From Mucilaginibacter roseus (GTDB lineage Bacteria; Bacteroidota; Bacteroidia; Sphingobacteriales; Sphingobacteriaceae): a DNA stretch of 64,000 bases. The stretch spans positions 558,001 to 622,000 of the forward strand of contig NZ_JAJPWV010000001.1 of NCBI RefSeq assembly GCF_021215455.1, read 5' to 3'. The position numbers and the translations under genes are program-made. This document shows positions 8,270 to 18,200 of this stretch, piece by piece. Numbering within the stretch: position 1 is the first letter of the stretch; the number at the start of each line of letters is the position of its first letter. The notes under the pieces were generated by a model. That model did not search any database and was not told where the DNA came from. It saw only the letters and a program-made list of their open reading frames with translations.

Positions 8270-9142
8270 TTAAAACTCAATTTGAGTTGTATCCGCATAA
8301 GTTGCGTAGCCAACTCCAAAATTGCCTGTACCTAAAGGTTCAGATAATTTGCCCGAGAGTATGGTACGGGTGTTAGGCTTTATAATAACATTATCAACGG
8401 TAATAATTTTAACAGGCGTATTGGCTTGGTTTAACGTAGTGATGGTTACGCTAACAGGGTCCGCGGTATTGGTAACATATGTGCCAAAGGTAAAATCTAT
8501 ATGGTTGGTTACGCCTTTAACGTAATTATGTGTGTATGATGATTGCGTGTTTGGTAAACCGGTAGATAAGAGCAATTCACGATCATTATGTATATCGAAT
8601 TTTATAACCCTTATATCCGGTGTAATTTTATCGAGAACTTTTATTTGTAATTGCCCGTTTACGCGTTTTAAATCCAGGTTACGGGTAACCCCGGCGTCAG
8701 CAATAGTGAAGGTATATTTAGCATAAAATAATTGTTGCCCCACTGCTTTAACCTTTGTGGCATCAAAAAAGGCGGGTGCAGTCTTTGTGGCAAAAACAAT
8801 AAGGGTGTAAGTACCGTTGCTAAATTCGTGGTTTATTAAGCCAAAATTCGGGTTTGTGCTGTTTTGCGTTACCTCATTTACCAGCTGGTTGCTGCTGTTG
8901 TAAACGTAATAACTTAAAAAGGAGACGGCTTTAGCAAGGTCAACGGCTTCATTGTTGCGCAATTTACCCGAAGGTGTAACGCTTAACTCGCTGGCACTAC
9001 TAACCTCAATACCAACATCAAAACTTACATGATATTTTTTTCCATTATTGTCCGGATCGGATTTCGACGGGCTTTTGCCGTCTTTTTTGCATGATGCGAA
9101 AAGCACAACCAGCAAACTCGTCAGTATGTAAATCTTTTTCAT
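8270..9142 (-). CDS. Array lipoprotein B2 (family B, FimB/Mfa2-like)
   Basis: The protein has 290 residues and lipobox LFASC, with the same CKKDGKSPSK linker as B1 (here SDPDNNGKKYHV). The middle motif is LDLKRVNGQLQIKVLDKI, the late motif PNTRTILSGKL, and the end DTTQIEF. The linker is conserved almost at DNA level while the mature domain has diverged from B1. The gap to A2 is 17 nt. Confidence 0.75.
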   Translation of the reverse strand: MKKIYILTSLLVVLFASCKKDGKSPSKSDPDNNGKKYHVSFDVGIEVSSASELSVTPSGKLRNNEAVDLAKAVSFLSYYVYNSSNQLVNEVTQNSTNPNFGLINHEFSNGTYTLIVFATKTAPAFFDATKVKAVGQQLFYAKYTFTIADAGVTRNLDLKRVNGQLQIKVLDKITPDIRVIKFDIHNDRELLLSTGLPNTQSSYTHNYVKGVTNHIDFTFGTYVTNTADPVSVTITTLNQANTPVKIITVDNVIIKPNTRTILSGKLSEPLGTGNFGVGYATYADTTQIEF

Positions 9143-9152
9143 GTTCGAGATA

Positions 9153-10097
9153 TTAAAATGATTTGTTGATCACGGTTGAACTCCAGGCGGTATCAACTTT
9201 AACATTATTGCCCGACGGGCCTGTAGCGCCACCAAATAAATTGCCACGCACCAGCGTAATTTTGTTAGGACTGCAAACAACGCCTGTAATGATTTTTTGC
9301 GCATATAACGTACTGCCCGAATATGCTCTTATACTTACGGTATGAGTACTGTTTGGCGGTACCAGCATTTGCACGTCTGCGGTTATATCATTGCGCTTGT
9401 TTTGTGCAATCCCAAAAGATCCTCCGCTACTGACTAATTCATGGTACACTTCAGGACTGTTGCTGAATTTGTTATACGTTGAATCTATACCAACATCAAT
9501 ACGGGTTACCGCGGTAGGTACGTAATCCTTTATGTTTACCCGTAGCCTGCTGGTTATTCGTTGCAAGGTTACGTTTTGAGTTTGGTTGTTTTGCGGAACG
9601 CTGAAGTTCACCTCTTTAAAAAATATATCTTTCGATAACTGCATAGGGCCAAATTCGGTATCCAATTGATATACGTAATAATAGTTGCCGTCACTTTCCA
9701 AGTCAACTATTAAATTATAGCTAAAACGGCCTTCACTGTAGTAAGTCTCTTTCATGCCGGTAAATACCGCTTTGTAGTTGCCCTGTGGTAAGATTACCGA
9801 AAACTGCCCGAGGTTGCCTCCGTATACCGAAGTTGCGCCCTTATAAACTTCTTTTTCCTGACTATCAAAAATATTGAGGCGTATCGCGTCGGTTGTGGTG
9901 TCAAGTATGGCGTTAATTTTTAAGCCCTTAGTTACTGATGATGGATCAACATCCGTAAATTCCTGCGAAAAGCCTGTTGCATTAAATTTTACTTCGTATT
10001 TTTTGCTGTCGTTGGGTGTGTTTTCGGGCGCTTTATCTTTTTTGCACGCTGTAAATACCAGGGCTGCAAGTATGGTTATAGTAAGTATTTTTTTCAT
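9153..10097 (-). CDS. Array lipoprotein A3 (family A, FimB/Mfa2-like)
   Basis: The protein has 314 residues and lipobox VFTACKKD. It starts KKYEVKFNATGFSQEF, has TSRLRVNIKDYVP in place of the VAxVxVxIKDAIP motif, PNKITLVRGNLFGG late, and ends VKVDTAWSSTVINKSF. It is the most diverged of family A in the middle motif. It is followed by B2 after 10 nt. Confidence 0.75.
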   Translation of the reverse strand: MKKILTITILAALVFTACKKDKAPENTPNDSKKYEVKFNATGFSQEFTDVDPSSVTKGLKINAILDTTTDAIRLNIFDSQEKEVYKGATSVYGGNLGQFSVILPQGNYKAVFTGMKETYYSEGRFSYNLIVDLESDGNYYYVYQLDTEFGPMQLSKDIFFKEVNFSVPQNNQTQNVTLQRITSRLRVNIKDYVPTAVTRIDVGIDSTYNKFSNSPEVYHELVSSGGSFGIAQNKRNDITADVQMLVPPNSTHTVSIRAYSGSTLYAQKIITGVVCSPNKITLVRGNLFGGATGPSGNNVKVDTAWSSTVINKSF

Positions 10098-10109
10098 GAG
10101 ATGGCTGTG

Positions 10110-10976
10110 TTAAAATTCAACAATTGTTGTGTCGGTCTCAAAGGCTTGATCGTAGCTTGCGTTAAAACCGGCGGAGTTAACATCAAACAAATTACCTGAT
10201 AGTACCGTGCGTGTATTAGGCATCACCTTTACGCTGTCAATAACTACTTTTTTACCTGTTGCAGAATTAATTATTACCCTAAGGTTTCTATCGGTGTTGG
10301 TTAACGATAGCAGGAAACTATAATTTGTAGTACCAATCAAATTAGTGGGTATCTTTTTTACATAGCTCCTTAAATAGGTGGGATCGCCCGGTAAGCCGTC
10401 AGCTATATTTAAAGCCCTGTCAGTACTTACTTCATAGCTTATGCTGTTGGTCCCTTGTGGTATGGCATCCAATATTTTGATTTCCAGTTGGCCATTGCGG
10501 CGCTCCAGGTTTATATTTTGCGTTACGGCGGAGTTGGTTACCGTTAGCGTGAACTTTTTATAAAAGTTATCTCTGCCTATGGCTACAAAATGTTCATCGT
10601 TATACAACGTAGGCTTTCCATCTGTAGCTAATAGCATTACGGTATAGGTGCCCGCCTGTAAATTATCATTTACCGAACCAAAGTTTGTCAGGGTGCTGTC
10701 CTGAACGTAATGGCTCACCAGCTTATTCTGAGCGTTGTAAACAAAATAAGCTAAAAATGAAGCAACGTCCGATATGTCAATATCTGCATTGATTTTTTGC
10801 CCGCCTGCTGATTTTGTGCTGATTGTTTTGCTGCTGGCATCTATACCAACGTTAAAACTTACCTCATAAGTTTTATTATTGTTGTCCGGATCAGGTTTCG
10901 ACGGGCTTTTGCCGTCTTTTTTGCATGATGCCAGAGCAATACCAAACAATGCGCAAATATAAATTACCTTTTTCAT
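10110..10976 (-). CDS. Array lipoprotein B3 (family B, FimB/Mfa2-like)
   Basis: The protein has 288 residues and lipobox ALASC, with linker CKKDGKSPSKPDPDN and KTYEVSFNVGIDASS. The middle motif is INLERRNGQLEIKILDAIP, where the A-family and B-family motifs look most alike. The late motif is PNTRTVLSGNLF and the end ETDTTIVEF. It is followed by A3 after 12 nt. Confidence 0.75.
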   Translation of the reverse strand: MKKVIYICALFGIALASCKKDGKSPSKPDPDNNNKTYEVSFNVGIDASSKTISTKSAGGQKINADIDISDVASFLAYFVYNAQNKLVSHYVQDSTLTNFGSVNDNLQAGTYTVMLLATDGKPTLYNDEHFVAIGRDNFYKKFTLTVTNSAVTQNINLERRNGQLEIKILDAIPQGTNSISYEVSTDRALNIADGLPGDPTYLRSYVKKIPTNLIGTTNYSFLLSLTNTDRNLRVIINSATGKKVVIDSVKVMPNTRTVLSGNLFDVNSAGFNASYDQAFETDTTIVEF

Positions 10977-10984
10977 AGCCTTTG

Positions 10985-11920
10985 TTAGAATGATTGATAC
11001 AGAATGTCTGAACTCCAGGTTGTGTCGGCCTTCACGTCAACGGCGTTGTTGTTTGTGCCATTACCCCCAAACAGATTGCCCGATAGTACAGTGATTTTGT
11101 TTGGATTGATTGTGATGTTCCTGATCGCTTTTGTTGCGATTATCTCCTGGCGTATGTTATACGCCTTTAAGCTTAGGCTGATGGTGTTGTTTGGGCCACT
11201 TAAAAGCTGCTTTGTAATTGTATAGTTTAAAGTGCCTGCTGAATTATTGAAATAGTAACGGTCCCAAAAGGCAACATCAACATATTTATCTGACTTTAAA
11301 GGCAAACCATCTTTTATCTGCATCGCGCTGTAAACGGTATCGATAGTTAAAATTAGGGTAGATGCATTTGCCGGTATTGCATCCTTTATAATAATTTTTA
11401 AACCGGCAACCACCCGTGTCAGATCAACAGTGTTTGACACATCGTTGTTACTTACCGTAACTGATAATCGCTTGTAAAATGTTTCCCTGAACTCGCCCCT
11501 GTCAACGTTTGTGCCACTATAATAAATATAACCAGTATTCAATTGGTCCTTGTTTGGATAACCGAAATTGTTGATTAGACTTAAGTTAATAAATACAAAG
11601 GTGTATGTGCCTGAAGGTAGCTGGTATGATATATTCGCGTAGCTGCCATCAATACCTCTTCTAAGAGTTGATTCACGGTAAAGTTTACCGTTACTGTCAT
11701 ATATAAATACTCGAATTTGATTGCTTTCTATTGCTTGTATAGCGAGTGCGTTGTTTTTCAAATCATTGGTTTGAGTGTTGGCATATTCAACACTAAACGC
11801 GTTAAAAGTAAAGTTAACGTTATGAAGTTTGCCATCACCTACAGGTGCAGCCGGTTTATCCTTTTTGCACGATGAAAATGCCAGCAATAGTAATGCGGCC
11901 ATTTTAAATATATTTTTCAT
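10985..11920 (-). CDS. Array lipoprotein A4 (family A, FimB/Mfa2-like)
   Basis: The protein has 311 residues and lipobox AFSSCKKD. It starts LHNVNFTFNAFSVEYANTQ, has VAGLKIIIKDAIPANAS, late PNKITVLSGNLFGG, and ends VKADTTWSSDILYQSF. It is the first family A gene in transcription order, 27 nt after B4 and 8 nt before B3. Confidence 0.75.
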   Translation of the reverse strand: MKNIFKMAALLLLAFSSCKKDKPAAPVGDGKLHNVNFTFNAFSVEYANTQTNDLKNNALAIQAIESNQIRVFIYDSNGKLYRESTLRRGIDGSYANISYQLPSGTYTFVFINLSLINNFGYPNKDQLNTGYIYYSGTNVDRGEFRETFYKRLSVTVSNNDVSNTVDLTRVVAGLKIIIKDAIPANASTLILTIDTVYSAMQIKDGLPLKSDKYVDVAFWDRYYFNNSAGTLNYTITKQLLSGPNNTISLSLKAYNIRQEIIATKAIRNITINPNKITVLSGNLFGGNGTNNNAVDVKADTTWSSDILYQSF

Positions 11921-11947
11921 TACAATGTGTTTAAGGTGAGTGTAAAA

Positions 11948-12826
11948 TTAAAAGCCAACAGTGTCGGCAACAGGTTCCCAGTCGTTAAATGTGAAATTAA
12001 ATACGCCGCTTGGGTTAGAAAATATCTTTCCGGATAATATAGTACGCTTGTTTGGCAGGCACTTTACGCCGTTAACCGTAGTGTTTGTAAACACATCACT
12101 GCCAATGTAGCTGGTTATATTAACATTTATCCTACTGACTGTATTTAACACATAAGTTGTAGCCACAAAATCGGGCTTGCCTTGATAGTCGGTTGTTAAA
12201 TAGGTTTGTGTGAATGAGCCTGGTGAGTTGGATAATACACCGGTAGGTATGTCAAAACCATAGTCGTTGGTTATGTTTAATATAATGCGCGATACTTTAT
12301 TTGGTACAGTATCCAATATTTTAACCTGCAGCTGGCCTACAATTCGTTGCAGATTTACTTCTTGATTTACTGCGGTTGTAGCATCAACCTTTAGTGTAAA
12401 TCTTTTGTAGAACACTTCGCGCCCGACACCAAATATTTTATCATCTTTTATATTAGGCTCGGCGCTTGCAGCCCAAACAACAACCGTGTATTCACCAGTC
12501 TTAAAGCTGTCTGCAAGTTTGCCAAAGTTGGGTTGATTACTAAGTTGTATCAATGATCCCAAAATTTTTCCTGAAGCATCGTACACACGGTATTGCAAGT
12601 AGGTGGCTATCGACTTAATATCAACAAGAGCATTGGTGGTTAAGCCGTTTTCGTTTGGTGCAATACCTACTACTTTTTGGCTGTCGGCATTAATACCAAC
12701 ATTAAAATTAACGGTGTACTCCTTATTATCGGGTTCCGGATCAGGTTTTGACGGGCTTTTGCCGTCTTTTTTACAAGAGAGCACAGCAAGCCCTATTAAT
12801 GCAAAAAGGTAAAAGGTTTTTTTCAT
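11948..12826 (-). CDS. Array lipoprotein B4 (family B, FimB/Mfa2-like), first gene of the array
   Basis: The protein has 292 residues and lipobox AVLSC, with the linker CKKDGKSPSKPDPE and KEYTVNFNVGINADS. The middle motif is VNLQRIVGQLQVKILDTVP, the late motif PNKRTILSGKIF, and the end VADTVGF. It opens the array behind a promoter-like sequence at 12842-12869. As the first-transcribed member it may be the most abundant subunit; that is inference. Confidence 0.75.
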   Translation of the reverse strand: MKKTFYLFALIGLAVLSCKKDGKSPSKPDPEPDNKEYTVNFNVGINADSQKVVGIAPNENGLTTNALVDIKSIATYLQYRVYDASGKILGSLIQLSNQPNFGKLADSFKTGEYTVVVWAASAEPNIKDDKIFGVGREVFYKRFTLKVDATTAVNQEVNLQRIVGQLQVKILDTVPNKVSRIILNITNDYGFDIPTGVLSNSPGSFTQTYLTTDYQGKPDFVATTYVLNTVSRINVNITSYIGSDVFTNTTVNGVKCLPNKRTILSGKIFSNPSGVFNFTFNDWEPVADTVGF

Positions 12827-12841
12827 GGGTGAAAATTTTTG

Positions 12842-12869
12842 TAAAGATAGTTATTAAATTAATAACCAA
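12842..12869 (-). promoter_or_regulatory. Possible promoter of the eight-lipoprotein array
   Basis: On the minus strand TTG (12869-12867) is followed after 17 nt by TATCTTTA (12849-12842), one mismatch to TAnnTTTG. It lies in the 57-nt gap upstream of B4, about 16 nt from the ATG. Read-through from the glycosyltransferase gene upstream is also possible. Confidence 0.4.
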
Positions 12870-12883
12870 TACTTTAATTACCG

Positions 12884-14383
12884 TTAAGGCTTTTCCATCA
12901 GATAGATCGCGCCATCATCAAACCCATAAAGTTTTTTTACACGAAATTGTTTTTCAATGTCAGCAATGCTTATTAGTTCAGCATTAGCCATGGCATTGAA
13001 CCAAACCAGGTAGAACTTTTTTTGCTGCGAGAATTTGGCAACGTCAGCAGTGAAAAATTTTTGCGGAACCAGTTTAGCGTGGCCGCCGGTAAAAAAATAT
13101 ACAGCCTCATCAGCATCGGAGTAAACGGGGATGCCGGGTTTGTATATATGCTTGTTCTTTTTCTGGAAGCTTATAAAAGGGGAGGTGTTCCAGTCGTCAT
13201 CGCTATAGCCCGGCACGCCGTATTCAAATTCATCGTCATAGCGTTTCAGGTCAATAAGCGTAAGGTTGTACAGAAAACCTGCCATTATAATAACGGCCAC
13301 GGCAGCCATCCATTTACGACTGTTGTTTTTAAAGGCAACAATAGCACCCGGTACCCAATCGGTGCAGGCTAATAATAACGGCACATACATAGGCGATAGA
13401 AGCCTCGAATTCAATTGCTCAAATCTTGAAACCGAGGCTATCACTAATATAAACGTAGCGTAAACTATTGCGAAGCTTAAAAATATGGTTTCGTAACGGT
13501 TTATCTGTTTTTGCTTCACCTGCCAGATGAAACGAGCTGTCAAAGCAATTAAAATTAGTGCACTTAACATTGCGCCGTAAGAGTAGGCGGCTTCGGTAAG
13601 GCCAAGCCAACCGCAAATAGTAACACCAAAATAATGCAGGTTTTCGCCAAACGTGGTTACTGATGGTTTGCGGGTACCCGTTGAATAGCCGGATGAAAAA
13701 TAGTTAACCAGCAGGTTAATTATCAATGGCAATAACCCTGCAAAGCCAAATAGGGTAATATGTACAAAACGTTTTTTAAGCTCAGGTTTGGCATTTGCCA
13801 ATATCATCAGGCATCCGGTAGTTATAACCGTAATGCCGGCATATCGGGTAATACAACATAAACCCGCAACCACCGCGACGTACAATAAATGTTTTATTCG
13901 CGGTGAATCTAAGTATCGCTTAAAAAAGGGTACAAAAAGGATGGTCAGGAAAATGAATAACGTTTCTGACCATAAATAGCTGTAAATCTCAAGCAGGGCA
14001 GGGCTAAGCAATATGGCCGCTAACACCAGCCATTTATATAGTACAGAAGGCTTTTTAAACCTGCTGATGCAATAGCCTGTCAACAGCAAAACCCCGCCAA
14101 AAAGTAGTCCGTTGATTACCGGCCCGGCCTTTATAGCGTCAACTCCGAACAGAAAACTCAAGCTCAACACCGCCGGGTAAAACACCGGGAAAAAGGTAAG
14201 GGGAGAGCCATTAAAAGTAATAAGGTTGCCGTGCTTGTAAATGCTTTCGGCAGCGCTGGCATACATAATGGAGTCGGGCGATATACCGACTCCGCTGTAT
14301 TTTGTAAAAAAGTAAACCGCAAAGTAACCCGCTATAGCGAATAACAGCGTATCGAGATGTTTTAAATAGCGGGTTTTCGGCAT
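12884..14383 (-). CDS. Polytopic membrane glycosyltransferase (GT39/ArnT-like)
   Basis: The protein has 499 residues with about ten hydrophobic segments over the first 370 residues and a soluble C-terminal domain. The first periplasmic loop has ISPDSIMYASAAESIYKHG, where the acidic D is the position expected for polyprenyl-phosphate-sugar-dependent GT-C enzymes. Family knowledge: such proteins move a sugar from a lipid carrier to an acceptor at the periplasmic face. The acceptor is unknown; envelope lipids or the nearby lipoproteins are both possible. It lies between gmhB (16 nt) and the lipoprotein array (57 nt), same strand. Confidence 0.65.
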   Translation of the reverse strand: MPKTRYLKHLDTLLFAIAGYFAVYFFTKYSGVGISPDSIMYASAAESIYKHGNLITFNGSPLTFFPVFYPAVLSLSFLFGVDAIKAGPVINGLLFGGVLLLTGYCISRFKKPSVLYKWLVLAAILLSPALLEIYSYLWSETLFIFLTILFVPFFKRYLDSPRIKHLLYVAVVAGLCCITRYAGITVITTGCLMILANAKPELKKRFVHITLFGFAGLLPLIINLLVNYFSSGYSTGTRKPSVTTFGENLHYFGVTICGWLGLTEAAYSYGAMLSALILIALTARFIWQVKQKQINRYETIFLSFAIVYATFILVIASVSRFEQLNSRLLSPMYVPLLLACTDWVPGAIVAFKNNSRKWMAAVAVIIMAGFLYNLTLIDLKRYDDEFEYGVPGYSDDDWNTSPFISFQKKNKHIYKPGIPVYSDADEAVYFFTGGHAKLVPQKFFTADVAKFSQQKKFYLVWFNAMANAELISIADIEKQFRVKKLYGFDDGAIYLMEKP

Positions 14384-14399
14384 TTGTGAATAACTCCGA

Positions 14400-14891
14400 T
14401 TAGTTTATCAAATGTAACACGGTGCTTATCGGCTGGTCGCTATCAATCAATATACCCGTAACGCCCGCCAGTGTGCCTGCCTCAACATCGCGCTCGCGGT
14501 CGCCAATAAAGTATGATTTTGACGGATCGATATTATATTTCTCAATGCCTTTAAGCAACATGCCGGGTTTGGGTTTACGGCAGTCGCAATCACCCGTAAA
14601 ATTGGGGTGGTGCGGGCAATAGTAAAAATCGGTAAATGTTACGCCGTGTTCACGGTAAACTTCGCTCAGGTGTTGGTGCATTTTGCCGAGTTCGTCCTCA
14701 GTGTACCAGCCTTTAGCTAAACCGCCTTGGTTAGTAGCTACAATAAGCAAGTATCCTCTGTCCTGAAGTGTCTTTAAGGCTTCAAAGTTGTCCAGCACAT
14801 GGAAATCTTCCAGACGGCACACGTAATCGCCCATCTCTTTGTTTAACACACCGTCGCGGTCGAGGAATACTGCTTTGTTCTTTTCTTGCAT
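14400..14891 (-). CDS. gmhB: D-glycero-beta-D-manno-heptose 1,7-bisphosphate 7-phosphatase-like HAD phosphatase
   Basis: The protein has 163 residues and HAD motifs D11-x-D13 (FLDRDGV), VATNQGG and GDRERD. The zinc loop typical of GmhB is present: CPHHP followed by DCDCRKPKPG. It removes the 7-phosphate in ADP-heptose synthesis for LPS core or other heptosylated glycans. No other heptose gene is in the window, so the heptose role rests on the zinc loop; a broader sugar-phosphatase role is possible. It is the first gene before the membrane glycosyltransferase. Confidence 0.8.
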   Translation of the reverse strand: MQEKNKAVFLDRDGVLNKEMGDYVCRLEDFHVLDNFEALKTLQDRGYLLIVATNQGGLAKGWYTEDELGKMHQHLSEVYREHGVTFTDFYYCPHHPNFTGDCDCRKPKPGMLLKGIEKYNIDPSKSYFIGDRERDVEAGTLAGVTGILIDSDQPISTVLHLIN

Positions 14892-15233
14892 TTGTTTTAA
14901 ATTTTTGCAAAATTAGCAATTCTAAAATTTTAACTGACCCAATAAAGCATCAGCAATTTTGCTGTAAGCGGTATAAACCTGCCATCAGGTAGAGATAATC
15001 GGAATACTATATTACGATATTCTAATTTTCAAAATTAAATTCTGATTTTAGAATGATTCTATATTCGCTTAAATATGTAATAAATAATAGTTTTCATTAA
15101 AAAATTATTAAATTAACATCATATTATCTTGGCTATATTAAGAAAGTCGCAAAAATATTGCGCTTATTTTTAGTGTTTGTCAATTTAATTATCTTCGTAA
15201 TTACACCCTAATTGAAACGGTTTAATTTTTATT
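14892..15233. other. 342-nt AT-rich intergenic region between divergent gmhB and gltB
   Basis: This non-coding stretch must hold the promoters of gmhB (minus) and gltB (plus). I see no convincing TTTG / TAnnTTTG pair. Two inverted repeats stand out: ATTCTAA / TTAGAAT (15019-15025 and 15048-15054) and CGCAA-AAATA-TTGCG (15148-15162), the latter 72 nt before the gltB ATG. Either could bind a nitrogen regulator, but that is speculation. Confidence 0.5.
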
Positions 15234-18200
15234 ATGAATCAAACTGATAGCCACCAGGGCCTTTACCGGCCTGAATTTGAACACGACTCGTGCGGAACCG
15301 GATTTATAACTAATATAAACGGCCATAAGGAGCACAGGATAGTAAGCGACGCGCTTACCATGCTGGAGAATATGGAGCACCGCGGCGCCTGCGGATGCGA
15401 TCCGGAATCGGGCGATGGTGCCGGTATACTGATACAGTTACCGCACGAATTATTGATGGAAGAGTGCTCAAACCTCGAGATCAGTCTGCCTGAACCGGGA
15501 GAGTACGGTGTGGGTATGATCTTTTTCCCGAAAGACTCAACCCTGAAAAAAGCCTGCCGTACCATTATTGATAAAGCGGTTGAAAAGCTGGGCCTGCATA
15601 AGCTGGGTTACCGTAAGTTGACTACCGATAACAGCGTTATTGGAGAAACCGCCCGCAGTGCAGAACCGGATGTAGAGCAAATTTTTGTGGCGAAGCCGCA
15701 CCATATTTTAAATATTGATGATTTTGAGCGTAAACTTTATGTGCTGCGCCGCTATATTAATAAATCGGTAACCGAACAGTTTCCGAAAGCTGCCGATGCT
15801 TTTTACTTTACCTCGTTTTCGGCTAAAACTATTATTTACAAGGGCCAGTTAACTACTTACCAGTTGCGTAAGTATTTCTCTGATCTGTCTGATCCGCGTG
15901 TGGCCTCGGGCTTTGCTTTGATCCACTCACGTTTCTCAACCAATACCTTCCCGTCATGGAAGCTGGCGCAGCCGTTCCGCCTGATAGCGCACAACGGTGA
16001 GATCAACACCCTGACCGGTAACCTGAACTGGTTCTACTCAGGCCTGCAATCGCTGGCATCATCATACTTTACAAATGAGGAGATGGAGATGCTGTTGCCG
16101 GTTATTGATAATAATCAGTCTGACTCGGCTTGCCTGGACAATATTATCGAGATATTGCTGCACACCGGCCGCTCATTGCCACATGTAATGATGATGCTGA
16201 TACCTGAGGCATGGGATGGTAACGAGCAGATGGACCCGATCAAAAAGGCGTTCTATGAGTATCACGCTACACTGATGGAGCCATGGGATGGCCCGGCTGC
16301 TATCAGCTTTACTGATGGTAAACTGGTAGGTGCCGTGTTGGATCGTAATGGCTTACGCCCGCTGCGTTACGCCATCACCAGCGATGGCAGGGTGGTAGCC
16401 GGTTCAGAAGCAGGTGTACTGATCATTGATGAAAGTACCATTGTTAAAAAGGGCCGCTTACAGCCAGGTAAGATGTTCCTGATCGATACCGAGAAAGGCA
16501 AGATCATCACCGATGAAGAGATAAAGCACCAGGTAGCATCGCGCCAGCCTTATGGCCGCTGGTTGGAAAACTATAAGATACGCTTGCATGAACTCACCGA
16601 GCCTCGTTTAGCTTTCGCTTCATTAAGTGCCGATTCGGTTTACCGTTACCAAAAGGTATTCGGTTATACACGTGAGGATACTGATCTGATCATCAAATCA
16701 ATGGCGCTGGACGGCAAGGAGCCTATCGGCTCAATGGGTACCGATGTGCCTTTGGCTATATTGTCTGACAAGCCTCAGCACCTGTCGAGCTACTTTAAGC
16801 AGTTCTTTGCGCAGGTAACCAACCCGCCTATCGACCCGATCCGCGAGCGTTTGGTAATGAGCCTTGCTACCTTTATAGGTAACAATGGCAACCTGCTGGA
16901 CGAAGATAAAATGCATTGCCACTGCGTAATGCTTAAGCATCCGATATTAAAGAACCATCAGTTGGAAAAACTGCGTAGTATTGATACCGGTTTGTTCCAT
17001 GCTAAAACACTGCAAACGTACTTTAAGGCTGACGGTCTGCCGGGTTCGCTGGAAAAGGGTATAGCCAGGCTTTGCCGCTACGCGGAGGACGCTGTTGATG
17101 ATGGTTTTGAGGTATTGATCCTGTCAGACCGTGCCGTGGATTCAGAGCACGCCCCAATCCCGTCATTGTTAGCGGTATCAGCCGTGCATCACCACCTGAT
17201 CAAAAAAGGCCGTCGTGGCGCGGTAGGTATTGTGGTTGAAAGTGGCGATGTTTGGGAAGTACACCACTTTGCCTGTTTGCTGGCATTCGGTGCAACGGCA
17301 ATTAACCCGTACCTGGCCCTGTCAACCATCGAAACCATGATGGAAAGCGGCAGCCTGGAAACCAGCCTTGATCTGCGCCAGTTGCATAAAAACTACGTAA
17401 AATCGGTTAATGATGGCTTGCTGAAGATATTCTCAAAAATGGGTATTTCCACGCTGCAATCATACCATGGTTCGCAGGTGTTTGAAATATTGGGTATAAA
17501 CCAGGATGTGGTTGACAATTACTTTGTTGGCGCCGTTAGCCGCATAGGTGGTTTAGGCTTGGATGAAATAGCCCGCGAGTCGCTTACCAAGCACCGCGCA
17601 GGTTTCAATATCAATAAAGAAGATAACGCTCACTTGCTGCCCGAAGGTGGTATATACCAGTGGAAACGCAGGGGCGAAGCGCACTTGTTTAACCCGCAAA
17701 CGGTTCACCTGTTGCAGCATGCTACCCGTACCAACAATTACGACGTATATAAAAACTATTCCAAGCTGATCAACGAGCAGGGCGAAAAGCATTACACCAT
17801 CCGTGGTTTGTTTGATTTTGCCCACCACCGCGAACCAATCAGTATTGACGAGGTTGAACCGGCAGAAAGCATACTGAAGCGTTTTGCAACAGGCGCCATG
17901 TCGTTCGGTTCCATCTCTCACGAGGCACACAGCACGCTGGCCATTGCCATGAACCGCATCGGCGGTAAAAGTAATACCGGCGAAGGTGGCGAGGATGAAA
18001 TGCGTTACGAGAAGCTGCCAAACGGCGACTCTATGCGCTCCGCAATTAAACAAGTAGCGTCGGCACGTTTCGGGGTAACGTCAAACTACCTTACCAATGC
18101 TGACGAATTACAGATAAAAATGGCGCAGGGTGCAAAACCGGGCGAGGGTGGCCAGCTACCGGGCCATAAGGTTGACGACTGGATTGCTAAAACCCGCCAC

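Noticed and set aside
15148..15162. Operator for gltB at CGCAA-AAATA-TTGCG
   Set aside because: A 5-bp arm palindrome in AT-rich sequence is expected by chance; it is noted in the region entry only.
17553..18053. 166-codon minus-strand ORF inside gltB
   Set aside because: It lies wholly within the conserved FMN domain of gltB on the opposite strand and shows no protein family features.
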